Source: SG8-30 sp963715485 (GTDB lineage Bacteria; Pseudomonadota; Gammaproteobacteria; Steroidobacterales; Steroidobacteraceae). From it: a stretch of 64,000 nt of DNA. The notes under the pieces are model-generated. The model was not told the DNA's origin. It saw only the letters and a program-made list of their open reading frames with translations, and did no database searches. This document shows positions 46,659 through 54,265 of the stretch, piece by piece (the first letter of the stretch is position 1; each line of letters begins with the position of its first letter). Both the position numbers and the translations under genes were made by a program. The DNA lies in the NCBI GenBank assembly GCA_963715485.1, contig OY970244.1, positions 620,001 to 684,000 on the forward strand. The letters run 5' to 3'.

Positions 46659-47012
46659 ATGCAGCCCGTGGACTTTCTCTATTCCCTGTACGATGCTTTG
46701 GTCAGCATCAACGTCCCGTCCGACAAGGCGCGGGCCGTTGTGGATGCGATGGAGCGCGACATGGGCACCACGCTGGCGACCAAGCACGACCTGAAGGTCT
46801 TCGCGACCCGGGAAGACCTGCTCGAGCTAAGGCAGGATGTCGAGCTGATTGGGCAGCGCCTCGAGGGTGTGCGCGTCGAATTGGGTAAGGACATCGAGGC
46901 CCTACAGCTCCGGCTGACCGTACGCCTCGGCGGGATGATCGTGGCGGGCTTCGGGCTGATGATTGCTGCGATGTCGGCGGCGATCGCCTGGCTTCGGACG
47001 GCAGGCTTCTAG
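46659..47012 (+). CDS. DUF1640/CCDC90-like coiled-coil membrane protein
   Basis: 117 aa. VPSDKARAVVDAMERDM is followed by TLATKHDLKVFATREDLLEL, a long coiled coil and one C-terminal membrane helix (MIVAGFGLMIAAMSAAIAWL). This is the layout of bacterial DUF1640 proteins, often carried near mobile or accessory genes. It stands alone; no good ribosome site is visible before the ATG. Confidence 0.75.
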   Translation: MQPVDFLYSLYDALVSINVPSDKARAVVDAMERDMGTTLATKHDLKVFATREDLLELRQDVELIGQRLEGVRVELGKDIEALQLRLTVRLGGMIVAGFGLMIAAMSAAIAWLRTAGF

Positions 47013-47128
47013 CACGCCTGTTCACTTCGAAAGCGGTGTCATCGCGGTGGGTCATCCCCTGATCCACCGGACTGCCCATACTGTTGCCCGAGGAGCGACC
47101 GACACTCCAATCCACATGCGAAATCGAC

Positions 47129-47134
47129 TATAAT
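47129..47134 (+). promoter_or_regulatory. Candidate -10 box for the leader-phosphatase unit
   Basis: A perfect TATAAT in GACTATAATTGC, 20 bp ahead of the first structured element. No good -35 hexamer is seen at 16-18 bp, so strength is uncertain. Confidence 0.5.
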
Positions 47135-47153
47135 TGCACCGTGCATCGAGAGT

Positions 47154-47245
47154 GGAGCTGACGCTCCCGCCAACCTGCCTTCCCGGGCAAGGTGGTCACC
47201 CCGACCAGGGGGATGCGGCCGGACCCGGCAACCAAGCGGGCAAGC
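47154..47245 (+). ncRNA. Candidate structured leader RNA, copy 1
   Basis: Four consecutive hairpins: GGAGC/GCTCC (47154-47167), CCAACCTGCC/GGCAAGGTGG with bulged A's (47170-47195), CCCC/GGGG (47199-47211) and GCCGG/CCGGC (47218-47229). It is followed by AACCAAG. Sequence in the second hairpin and GGATGCGGCCGG is shared with copy 2 at 47948. Hairpins 1 and 3 differ in sequence but keep pairing. It lies in the 5' leader of the phosphatase gene. No known riboswitch or sRNA class was recognised. Confidence 0.6.
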
Positions 47246-47295
47246 CGAAATAGTGCGTCAGCTTCCGGTTCCAGGAACGAACTGGAGGTGGAAAC

Positions 47296-47925
47296 ATGGC
47301 GAGGAAGTTGTTGTTCTTGTTCCGGCCCACGTGGCTGGACGCACCGGAGGGGCATCAACGCATGACACCCAGGACGAGCCAGACCGATCCGCTGCAGATC
47401 GCGACGGTCGAGGTCGGCGAGGGCGCTGTCGGCTTGACGCTGTGCCCCGGCAAGAAGGGGGACAGCCTCTTCGGCAGGCCGTGGCAGCGGGACCTCGTCA
47501 CCGACGTGGAGGCCATCCGGTCCTGGGGTGCGCGTGTCGTGGTGACGCTGATCGAGGAACATGAATTCCCCGGCTGCGCGTGCCGACACTCGGCGAGGAG
47601 GTGCGAGCAGCGGGCCTCGAATGGCTGCACTGGCCGATACGGGACGTGAACGTCCCGGACCATCGCTTCGAGCAGGCATGGCGCGAGTGCAGGGCCCGCG
47701 CTGTGCGCGCGGATCGTCGGCGGCGAGCGCGTGCTGGTGCACTGCCGCGGCGGCCTGGGACGCGCCGGCACGGTGGCCGCGCGTCTCCTGATCGAGTGCG
47801 GGATCGAGCCGGCGGACGCGGTCCTGCGGGTCAGGGCCGAACGACACGGCGCGATCGAGACGCCCGGGCAGCTGGGGTGGGTATTGCGACAGCGGCCGGC
47901 CGGAGGATCGCGCCAGCCGGATTGA
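47296..47925 (+). CDS. Dual-specificity/tyrosine phosphatase-like protein, two compensating frameshifts
   Basis: About 209 aa from ATG 47296 with GGAGGTGG; ATG 47362 (MTPRTSQTDPL) with GGAGGGG is the alternative. The N-terminal IATVEVGEGAVGLTLCPGKKG and WGARVVVTLIEEHEF lead, after a +1 shift near 47570, to VPTLGEEVRAAGLEWLHWPI and RDVNVPDHRF. A return near 47690 gives the P-loop HCRGGLGRAG, the HCx5R signature with catalytic Cys and Arg. It resembles CDKN3-like bacterial phosphatases. The substrate is unknown. It is preceded by copy 1 of the structured leader. Confidence 0.78.
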
Positions 47926-47947
47926 AGAAAGAGCAAGGCATCCAGAA

Positions 47948-48040
47948 GGGACGTGGTGTCCCTGCCAACCTGCCGCACCCCGGCAAGGTGGCGCGCCATT
48001 TCGGCGGATGCGGCCGGTGAGACCGGCAACGAAGGAGGGT
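47948..48040 (+). ncRNA. Candidate structured leader RNA, copy 2
   Basis: The same four-hairpin plan as copy 1: GGGAC/GTCCC (47948-47962), CCAACCTGCC/GGCAAGGTGG (47965-47991), CGCC/GGCG (47994-48006), GCCGG/CCGGC with loop TGAGA (48013-48027). It is followed by AACGAAGGAGGG, in which the ribosome site of the next gene sits. Loops and stems 1 and 3 vary while pairing is kept. Access to the ribosome site could be controlled by hairpin 4. Confidence 0.6.
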
Positions 48041-48045
48041 TTGCC

Positions 48046-48717
48046 ATGACTATCGACATCTTCTCGGCCGACGAGCGGACGCTGCTCGAGGCGTGGTTCC
48101 GCGACCTGCCCGTCGAGGGCCGCGTCGACGAACTGCTGCGCGCGGCCGGCTTCGACCACGACTGTGACCCCTACACCCGGCTGGACGCGTGGGTCGGGGC
48201 GTACGCCGTCGCCGAGATCCAGGACCAGCTGCCGAACTGCGGCATCGCTGATGGCAGGGGCGTGACCCTGACCCGCACGTTCCGCGAGGTCGAGGATCGC
48301 AAGGTCAGCGGCCTGAGCCGCCACCTGTTCACGATCAACTGGGCCGACAGCGGGCCGGGTATCTCGTGGCCGGTGGCCTACACGCTGGTGTGGATCCCCG
48401 TGTTCGATGAGTTCGTGGTGGTCGCCTCGGCCGACGGGGAGGACGCCTTCGGCTACGCCGACTTCGCGCTAGGGCGGTTCCCGGCGGGCGGCGACTGGGT
48501 CGCGCAGGTCAAGGACATCGTGATGCGCGACTGGCGGGCCGCACTGGGCGGTTGGGACCAGTCGGCCTGGGCGTACCTGTTCGACTCGGGTGCCATCCCC
48601 GAGGAGGAGACGATGGCCTGGCGGCGCGAGGTGTGGGCCGGGACCGAGAATTGGGACGAGGAGGAAGCGGAGGAGGAAGAGCCGGAGGGGGAGGACGATG
48701 GAGGAAGCGGTCGATGA
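48046..48717 (+). CDS. Acidic protein of unknown function
   Basis: 223 aa with GGAGGG 6 bases upstream, directly after leader copy 2. Blocks: FSADERTLLEAWFRDLPVE, HLFTINWADSGPGISWPVAY, WIPVFDEFVVVASADGED and WAYLFDSGAIPEEETMAWR. It ends in a Glu/Asp run. No domain was recognised. A long acidic tail can mimic DNA or bind basic partners; this is speculation. The end overlaps the next gene by 20 bp. Confidence 0.65.
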   Translation: MTIDIFSADERTLLEAWFRDLPVEGRVDELLRAAGFDHDCDPYTRLDAWVGAYAVAEIQDQLPNCGIADGRGVTLTRTFREVEDRKVSGLSRHLFTINWADSGPGISWPVAYTLVWIPVFDEFVVVASADGEDAFGYADFALGRFPAGGDWVAQVKDIVMRDWRAALGGWDQSAWAYLFDSGAIPEEETMAWRREVWAGTENWDEEEAEEEEPEGEDDGGSGR

Positions 48718-49135
48718 AGACGGTCCACCGCCGGAGCAGTTGCCTGGGGCGCAGGCTGCCAGCCCCTTCGGACCGGTGACTCACGTGAGGATCAGGCTGA
48801 AGCGCTGGAGGGAGTTTCCGCCCAACGCGGATAACGATTACGCAGCGGAGATCATCAGGAACGGAGACGAATTCTTCTACCGGGCCAGGGGCACGACCCT
48901 GCCGATCACCGAGTATGAAGCGTTGTCGATCGTCTCCGAGCCCTTCCTGTACTACTTCTCAACGGCGCTGAAGGTCCACTACAGGATCGAGACGGTCAGG
49001 ACCGACCAACGGGATGAGGAGGCGACGTGCCGGGCTCGGCCAAGGACAGGTCGGACGAGGTGCAGTCATGAAAGTCGACCCCAAGACAGGCATGCGCTAC
49101 GCACACACACCAGAAGAGTGGGCCGAGGTCACTAG
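48698..49135 (+). CDS. Hypothetical protein
   Basis: 145 aa in the open frame, starting MEEAVDEDGPPPEQLPG within the end of the previous gene. The core VTHVRIRLKRWREFPPNADN and FYRARGTTLPITEYEALSI looks genuine. A single-base shift near 49015 would instead give VPGSAKDRSDEVQS and a stop whose TGA overlaps the ATG at 49068, which is the pattern seen elsewhere in the window. I consider that shorter end more likely. Function unknown. Confidence 0.5.
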   Translation: MEEAVDEDGPPPEQLPGAQAASPFGPVTHVRIRLKRWREFPPNADNDYAAEIIRNGDEFFYRARGTTLPITEYEALSIVSEPFLYYFSTALKVHYRIETVRTDQRDEEATCRARPRTGRTRCSHESRPQDRHALRTHTRRVGRGH

Positions 49136-49259
49136 GAAGCACGGGGCAGGCATGTCGCTGACCTGCCCCCAGGAGCACGCTAAGGCCCATCTTTCCCCGA
49201 TCCAGAGAACTACCCGGAGGGCCAGCAGTTCGAGCGGTGCCGGAGTCCGGGCCTCGTAA
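49068..49259 (+). CDS. Short hypothetical protein, possibly frameshifted
   Basis: 63 aa: MKVDPKTGMRYAHTPEEWAEVT followed by SLTCPQEHAK. After about 49180 a neighbouring frame reads FPDPENYPEGQQFERC, which looks more protein-like than the annotated end, so a base may be missing. The possible CPQEH and ERC motifs could be metal ligands. No family was recognised. Confidence 0.4.
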   Translation: MKVDPKTGMRYAHTPEEWAEVTRKHGAGMSLTCPQEHAKAHLSPIQRTTRRASSSSGAGVRAS

Positions 49260-49337
49260 GGAATTCGGCACTAGCTCAAGGAAGCGCTGAGAGACCCTGG
49301 ATATCGTGGATAGCTCGTTGAGTGGACGGCCAATATC

Positions 49338-50517
49338 GTGCTGGAGCAGATCAAAGCGACGATGGCACTTCGGTGGAAGACTACGAGGCCATTATCCGGG
49401 AGTTCGGGCAGGTCGAGGCCTACGAGCGGCGGGCCCAGGGCGACGCTTCAGCCTTCGGGACCACGTTCGTGGCCTCGTGCTGTCCCAGCTCAGCAACAAC
49501 CGGCCGTGGGGAGCGATCGCCCGCAACCGCACCCGGATCGATGAGATTTTTCTGGACTACGACCCGAAGGCGCTCAAGGCCGCGGATCCCGCCGAGCTCG
49601 TGGCCGCCGTCAAGGCGATCCGCTGCGGCAACCGGGCTATCGTGAAGCAGCTGGCAGGCCTCAGGCAGAACATCGAGACCTTCGAGCGGACGGGAGACAT
49701 CGACGCCTACGTGACGTCCAAATCGCCCAAGGCGATCGCTCGTGAGCTCGCCACCGGCAAGAAGTTCAAGCTCGTCGAGGTCGGCTACGCGCTCGCCCTG
49801 GAGTACCTCCGCAACGTCGGTATCAACGCGGTCAAGCCGGACGTGCACATCTGCCGGATGATCGGCCCGGAGCGGCTAGGCCTGACGGAGACGACACCGA
49901 CGCCGGCCGAGGCCTACGAGGCGCTGATGAAGTGGTCGGAGGAGAGGGGAGAGAATCCCGTCTATGTGGACAACCTGTTGTGGCTGTTCGCAGCCAAGGA
50001 TTACGGGGCGGTCTGCACGGCGAACCCGCGCTGCGAGATCTGCCTGGTCAGCGCCTGCAACAGATGGTCCAGCGCCGTGAGTCCGCCCACTGCGGGCGAG
50101 GAGCGGGCGTCTCGACCTGCCTCCTTCCGTTTTTCCATCGGCGGCTTTCCGGAGGGACATGAGAAGCTCGAGATGTGGGAGGGGGTGCTGTATCACCTGC
50201 CGCGCTCACGGTCCGAGGAACTCGGTCATCCAGTCGCCACAGCTGACGAGTCGTGGGAGCAGTTCGGCCAGCAGTTAGATGAACTTGGCGTATTCGGGTG
50301 GCAGGCCGACTATGTCGATCTTGGATTCTGTGACGGCACCCAGTGGGATCTGGTGCTCGACTGGCCCGGTGTCGGACGGGTCAGATCCGGGGGCAGTAAT
50401 AAGTATCCTCCAGCGTTCGATCGGTTCTTGGCGGCCGTCCGGACGCTGACGGCCGACGTATTCAGGACCGGGGAGAACTGGGGTGAGGAGCGGAGCGAAG
50501 ACGAATATGAGAAGTAA
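49338..50517 (+). CDS. HhH-GPD DNA-glycosylase-like protein with an extra C-terminal domain, two frameshifts near the start
   Basis: About 393 aa. N-terminal pieces in successive frames are VLEQIKATMALR, VEDYEAIIREFGQVEAYERR and then, from about 49450, FSLRDHVRGLVLSQLSNNRPW. The helix-hairpin-helix core reads LEYLRNVGINAVKPDVHICR, where PDVH matches the catalytic Asp loop of endonuclease III-like enzymes. A cysteine cluster follows (CTANPRCEICLVSAC) that could hold Fe-S or zinc. The last 130 residues form a separate domain (VGRVRSGGSNKYPPAFDRF). The gene probably acts on damaged or modified DNA bases; the exact start (GTG 49338) is uncertain. Confidence 0.65.
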
Positions 50518-50818
50518 TGCTCCTGACCGGAGCCAGTCGAAGCAAGGCGCGGAATTCGGTGATGAGCCCTGTGGGTCGGTACAAGACAGCACGTCTCTTG
50601 GGCTTAGGCTTGGGCCTGAGGCTAGGCTGTATGGAAATGCCAGCGTGCGACTGCGGAATGAATCGATCCACTCAACGCATTGGCTGATGTGTTCGGCCAG
50701 TGTTTCCAAGTTGAGCGTCTAACGTAAGCTTGTTTCACTCGCACGCGGCTGCGCGGATGTGGCTGCGTGATACCTTTGCGAAACAGATACTTCCAACTGA
50801 TTGCCGGGCAACACACAA
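50518..50818. other. Gene-free interval
   Basis: About 300 bp, AT-richer than the window, between the glycosylase-like gene and the HEPN-like gene. It holds open frames on both strands, but none has a ribosome site or family resemblance. I see no repeat, promoter or hairpin of note. Confidence 0.5.
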
Positions 50819-51403
50819 ATGGCTCAGCTCAAGCCGACTTCAAAAGATGCAGCGCTGAGGGCAGTTGGCCGTACGGTCGTAAACTTCCAGCGGCTCGAAT
50901 ACAACCTGAAGATTGCAGCTCGTCTCGGGCCGTTACAGGGAACAGCCCCGAAGATCCAAAGAGACCGTGAGAGGCGCAGCCAACGCGCATCCGCCTTCAC
51001 GCTTGGGCAAGCAATACAAGCGTGGCTCAATGCCGGTGAGGGCGAGCCGCGAGCAACGAGCCATATGCCAGACCTGTTCGATGTGACCATGCACATGACT
51101 TTCTGTCTGGGTATGGACGCTGACTCCCACAGTGCCCACGCAGCCACGCTCAGGTCTCTACTGGATACCCGCAATCAGTTGTTACACGGCGGCCTTGTCG
51201 AGTTTGATTGGGACTCACCAGAAGAATGCAGCCAACTCGTGATGCGGCTTGACGAACTGAACCGGTCCATTGCTACACAGATCGAGTACGTCCATTGCAT
51301 CCTGGACGCTCTCAGATCGACTTGGCTGGAGCACGCTGAAATGCTGCAAGCTCTCGTCGCGGAAGACCGGGCACCTGGAGATCGGTCGGAAAGCGATGGT
51401 TAG
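50819..51403 (+). CDS. Hypothetical protein with a possible HEPN RNase motif
   Basis: 194 aa from ATG 50819 (MAQLKPTSKDAAL); a TTG six codons upstream is the alternative. It is all-helical, starting VGRTVVNFQRLEYNLKIAAR. Near residue 132, LLDTRNQLLHGGLVEF contains R-x4-H, the catalytic motif of many HEPN ribonucleases, in a plausible helix context. HEPN proteins are common toxins or effectors. No partner nucleotidyltransferase is adjacent. The assignment is by motif only. Confidence 0.55.
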   Translation: MAQLKPTSKDAALRAVGRTVVNFQRLEYNLKIAARLGPLQGTAPKIQRDRERRSQRASAFTLGQAIQAWLNAGEGEPRATSHMPDLFDVTMHMTFCLGMDADSHSAHAATLRSLLDTRNQLLHGGLVEFDWDSPEECSQLVMRLDELNRSIATQIEYVHCILDALRSTWLEHAEMLQALVAEDRAPGDRSESDG

Positions 51404-51676
51404 CCATGATGTCCGGGACGGATCCGGCCGTACTCGAGACGTCTCTGACTTCCTGCAAGATAGCGGTCTGGCGCCCCTCAGGTTGGTTTGGATCGGGTTA
51501 CGGGTCGCCTGAAAACTCGCGTGTCGTCACCTCGATCCCAACCCTGGCCGCCACGCCTGACCGACAGATTCTCATGCCGCTTGCCCGCATCTGCAGGCTT
51601 GATGATCCAGTGTTCCGTGCCGCCGGCCACCAATCCCGATCAGATCTCGGCTGCACCAGGTCGTGGCAGGACCCCG

Positions 51677-52240
51677 TCAACTGAGGTTTCCAACCAGGAA
51701 GTCTGTTGCTGCCTCAGTCGCCCCCTGAAAATCTTCAGAAGTATCAAAGTAGGGCAAGCCGTGTTTCTCGCATTCCTCCTTGATCATCTTGCTATAGGCG
51801 ATCATGTTTCCGACATGGTCCCTGATGTATTCATCTGATTTACCACTCAGCCAGTCGTTGTCGCCATCGCTGTAACGTTTGATCAGCGAAGCCTTGTCGT
51901 CCAGGTCGATATCGGTGTAGCCCAGGAACGCTGCCCTGACCTTGTCAGGGTCTTTCGCGATCAGGCCAGCGACAAACTCAGGAAGCATGGCTTCGCCCTC
52001 GATCACGTAGTCAGTGACGTCGGCGAGCATGCAGTCGATCATGCCCTGCAGGAAAGGCGACATCCTCCTGGCAATTTCGTCTGGCCACAGCAGATGGTGA
52101 ATTCCATGTTCGGGTATCCCGTCATTGAACCCCATCATCAACCAGTCGAGAGACAGGTACGGAATCTGTTTGTCCGCGAGAATCTTCCTGGCGATGCGTG
52201 TCTTTCCAGACCTGGAGACTCCACCCACTAAGTACAGCAT
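51677..52240 (-). CDS. P-loop kinase-like protein
   Basis: 187 aa from MLYLVGGVSRSGKTRIARKI, with Walker A (GGVSRSGKT) at residues 6-14. Then LSLDWLMMGFNDGIPEHG and VIEGEAMLPEF provide acidic residues in the positions of a Walker B/lid region, as in nucleoside or zeta-toxin-like kinases. The composition is AT-richer than flanking genes. A longer upstream frame to 52387 would translate through a G-rich repeat and is rejected. The substrate is unknown. Confidence 0.75.
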   Translation of the reverse strand: MLYLVGGVSRSGKTRIARKILADKQIPYLSLDWLMMGFNDGIPEHGIHHLLWPDEIARRMSPFLQGMIDCMLADVTDYVIEGEAMLPEFVAGLIAKDPDKVRAAFLGYTDIDLDDKASLIKRYSDGDNDWLSGKSDEYIRDHVGNMIAYSKMIKEECEKHGLPYFDTSEDFQGATEAATDFLVGNLS

Positions 52241-52282
52241 GTCAGTCGTCACCTGATTCAGGACAGGAAGTTCCGGGCCCCC

Positions 52283-52311
52283 GGTGCCGGGTCGGGGGTT
52301 TCGGGGGTTTG
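52283..52311 (+). repeat. G-rich intergenic repeat, copy E
   Basis: It reads GGTGCCGGGTCGGGGGTTTC, then GGGGGTTTG, 42 bp upstream of the kinase-like gene start (minus strand). It is identical to copy F at 61565 over the first 28 bases. Confidence 0.85.
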
Positions 52312-52531
52312 CGGAGCAAGCTGGTGTCCCGGAAGGGGGAGACTGCTTGGCTTGCGTTATTCGCGATTCGCGAATGGCATAAAGCAATGATTCTAAAACC
52401 CCAAGATATCGTCATCTTGCTCAAGCTTGCGCTCCTGGGGCGGCGGTCGCGGCACGGCGGCCGCTATGCCTATCCCTCAAGGCGTGGCGCGCTGACGCGG
52501 GGTTCCTCCTCGAGCCGCTCTCTCCTCGGCG

Positions 52532-52963
52532 TCAGCCCGTGAACCTCTTGACGCCGGCCTTGCGAGCCGCCTTGGCGAGATCGGCATCGAGGGTGGCGAG
52601 CGGCAGGCCAAGGCGGAGCGCAAGTTCCAGGTACGACGCATCATAGGAAGAGAGCCGATATCGCCTGGCGAGGTGCAGCGTGTCGGCCAGCGCCCGGGAA
52701 GCCGTTGATTCGTCAGTGTGGATCGGTATGCCCGCCAGCATCTCGAGAAACGCCTCGCTCTGCGCCTCGGAGAGGATGGCATTCGCCTCGGCGCGAGCTA
52801 GGACGTTTGCAACCTCCAGGCTCCAAGTGGCGGGTACGTCGGCCTGGGCGTTTGGTAGCGCAAGCCCGTCGAGCACGGCCTGGGCGTAGACGCGGTCAGC
52901 CGGCCTGGCATCACCCAGCAGCCAGGAGATCGTGACGGAGGCGTCCAGGACGACGCCCGTCAC
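52532..52963 (-). CDS. vapC: PIN-domain toxin, VapC family
   Basis: 143 aa from GTG 52963, overlapping the antitoxin stop (GTGA). Acidic PIN residues: VVLDASVTISWL, WSLEVANVLARAE, SYDASYLELALRLG and LATLDADLAKAA. VapC toxins cleave tRNA or rRNA in the cytoplasm. It is paired with the Phd/YefM-type antitoxin gene upstream. Intact. Confidence 0.88.
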   Translation of the reverse strand: MTGVVLDASVTISWLLGDARPADRVYAQAVLDGLALPNAQADVPATWSLEVANVLARAEANAILSEAQSEAFLEMLAGIPIHTDESTASRALADTLHLARRYRLSSYDASYLELALRLGLPLATLDADLAKAARKAGVKRFTG

Positions 52964-53211
52964 TCGCGGCCTTCCCGGATCAGGGCCTTGATATCGACCC
53001 GTCCACGGGTCTTGACGGGGTTGTCCTGCAGGTAGGCCCGGAACTTGGCGATGGCCGCGGCCGTGTCGACCGGGCGGGTGGTCTCGCACGGGACCAGGTC
53101 GGCGATGGCCTCACCCCGATTGGTGATGGTGAAGCGCTTGCCGTCCCTGACCTGACGGAGCAGTTCCGGAAGGCGGGTCTTGGCGTCGTAAGCGCCGATT
53201 TCGGTTTTCAT
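52960..53211 (-). CDS. Phd/YefM-type antitoxin
   Basis: 83 aa from MKTEIGAYDAKTRLPELLRQ, followed by GKRFTITNRGEAIADLVP, the standard Phd/YefM DNA-binding and dimerisation part. The C-terminal tail binds VapC. Two palindromic boxes AGACTAGTCT/AGACTGGTCT lie about 20 bp upstream and are the likely self-repression operator. Confidence 0.9.
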   Translation of the reverse strand: MKTEIGAYDAKTRLPELLRQVRDGKRFTITNRGEAIADLVPCETTRPVDTAAAIAKFRAYLQDNPVKTRGRVDIKALIREGRE

Positions 53212-53231
53212 GGGAGCGTCTCCATCCATAA

Positions 53232-53253
53232 AGACTAGTCTACAGACTGGTCT
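53232..53253 (-). promoter_or_regulatory. Tandem operator boxes of the phd-vapC locus
   Basis: AGACTAGTCT (53232-53241) and AGACTGGTCT (53244-53253), 12 bp centre to centre, one near-helical turn. The first is a perfect palindrome, and the second differs by one base. They lie immediately before the antitoxin start. A similar box lies before the second TA locus at 53982. Confidence 0.7.
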
Positions 53254-53292
53254 ATTCAGGATCAACACGCGCCGAAAGGGTTGCGGGCCCTA

Positions 53293-53595
53293 TCAGGCGC
53301 GATCCGGCTGCATCAACGCGCGCAACGCCACCGCAGGCTCCCTTTCGACGATGCAGAGCAATGCCTTCGCCGGTCCGGTCGGTTCCCGTCGCGCCTGCTC
53401 CCAGTTCTGGAGCGTACGCACGCTGACGTTGAGCAAGCGAGCGAACTGCGCCTGCGAGAGCTGCGCCTTCTCGCGGACCGCCTGCACGCGCGACGGCGAA
53501 TAGGAGTACCGGCGAGACGCCTGCCGCTCGCCGCGGGCGATCGCCCCGGCCTGCTTCACGCTCTTCGTCAGTTCCTCGAACAACTTGCGTTCCAT
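53293..53595 (-). CDS. higA: HTH antitoxin/regulator, HigA-like
   Basis: 100 aa. ERKLFEELTKSVKQAGAI is followed by SPSRVQAVREKAQLSQAQFA and RLLNVSVRTLQNWEQARREP, an XRE-type helix-turn-helix with the NWEQ recognition signature of HigA/NadS-like antitoxins. The ATG overlaps the stop of the upstream toxin remnant. The frame is intact, and it should still bind the palindrome at 53754-53770. Confidence 0.88.
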   Translation of the reverse strand: MERKLFEELTKSVKQAGAIARGERQASRRYSYSPSRVQAVREKAQLSQAQFARLLNVSVRTLQNWEQARREPTGPAKALLCIVEREPAVALRALMQPDRA

Positions 53596-53744
53596 CAGTC
53601 GAACTCCTGCTTCACCAGGGTCCGCAGCGTTCTCAGCTGCTGTTCCGTCATGGCAACCAAGTGCAGCTGAAGCATCCGATATTCCTCGTCGTCGACCAGG
53701 TCCTTGATCTGACGTGTGAACACCGGGGTTTCGATGAAGATCAA
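53595..53744 (-). pseudogene. higB: HigB/RelE-like toxin with the centre deleted
   Basis: Only 49 aa from TTG 53744: FIETPVFTRQIKDLVDDEEY followed by MLQLHLVA, then directly TEQQLRTLRTLVKQEF. Family members are about 110 aa. The ~60 residues carrying the RNase core (GxGGxRKxRW and the YY region) are absent, joined in frame after HLVA. The beginning, the end and the coupling to higA are intact. It is probably an inactive toxin retained next to a functional antitoxin. Confidence 0.75.
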
Positions 53745-53750
53745 TGGCTG

Positions 53751-53779
53751 ATTATACGCCAGGGGCGTATGTCCGCCAA
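53751..53779 (-). promoter_or_regulatory. Promoter with built-in operator for the higBA locus
   Basis: On the minus strand: -35 TTGGCG (53774-53779), a 17-bp spacer and a perfect -10 TATAAT (53751-53756). The perfect palindrome ATACGCC-N3-GGCGTAT (53754-53770) lies between and over the -10, well placed for repression by HigA. The expected transcription start lies close to the toxin TTG, so the message may be almost leaderless. Confidence 0.75.
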
Positions 53780-53981
53780 TGGCGCACCTTTGCTGGTTCT
53801 CGCTTGCGAAATCTAGATACGGCGACCTGGACAAGGCCACCCGAGAAACTGAGCAGATCGGCGTATTTCCGCTCAGGGGTCGATTGTGCTCACGGCATCC
53901 TGCCTACACTTGCTTCGTCGACGTCGAGAGGCCGGCTCTCGACGACCCATCTAGCCGTTCCCGCGGGCCTGTAATATAGTC

Positions 53982-53991
53982 AGACTAGTCA
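53982..53991 (+). promoter_or_regulatory. Candidate operator box of the second TA locus
   Basis: AGACTAGTCA within AGTCAGACTAGTCAGA, 20 bp before the antitoxin start. It shares nine bases with the boxes at 53232-53253. An overlapping direct repeat AGTCAGA flanks it. Confidence 0.55.
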
Positions 53992-54010
53992 GATTACTTT
54001 GGAGATCGCC

Positions 54011-54265
54011 ATGTCCAAGACAAGCTGGCAACTGCAGCAGGCCAAGGCGCAGCTGAGCGAGGTGGTGAAGCGCGCCGAGCGCGAGGGCCCGCAGGAAATC
54101 ACCGTGCACGGAGCGCCCGCGGCGGTGGTTCTGTCAGCGCGCGACTACGCGAAGCTCGTGAAGCGGCGACCCGGCCTGGTCGAGTTGATTGCTCGCTCCC
54201 CACTGAGGGGCGTCGAGCTCGACCTCACCCGCGACCGGCGGGTCCCGCGCGACGTCGACCTGTGA
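54011..54265 (+). CDS. Phd/YefM-type antitoxin
   Basis: 84 aa with a GGAGATCGCC site. SWQLQQAKAQLSEVVKRAER, then EGPQEITVHGAPAAVVLSARDY is the standard Phd fold. It represses its own operon and neutralises the overlapping PIN toxin (4-bp overlap GTGA). An upstream ATG four codons earlier is possible but leaves no ribosome site. Confidence 0.9.
   Translation: MSKTSWQLQQAKAQLSEVVKRAEREGPQEITVHGAPAAVVLSARDYAKLVKRRPGLVELIARSPLRGVELDLTRDRRVPRDVDL

Noticed and set aside
47154..48040. Possible attribution of the leader elements to a known riboswitch, HEARO/IscB-type RNA or T-box
   Set aside because: Conserved cores of the classes I know are not visible, and no IscB or aminoacyl-tRNA gene is nearby.
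50275..50709. A 144-codon minus-strand frame in the low-GC stretch
   Set aside because: It overlaps the end of the glycosylase-like gene, has no ribosome site and low-complexity content.
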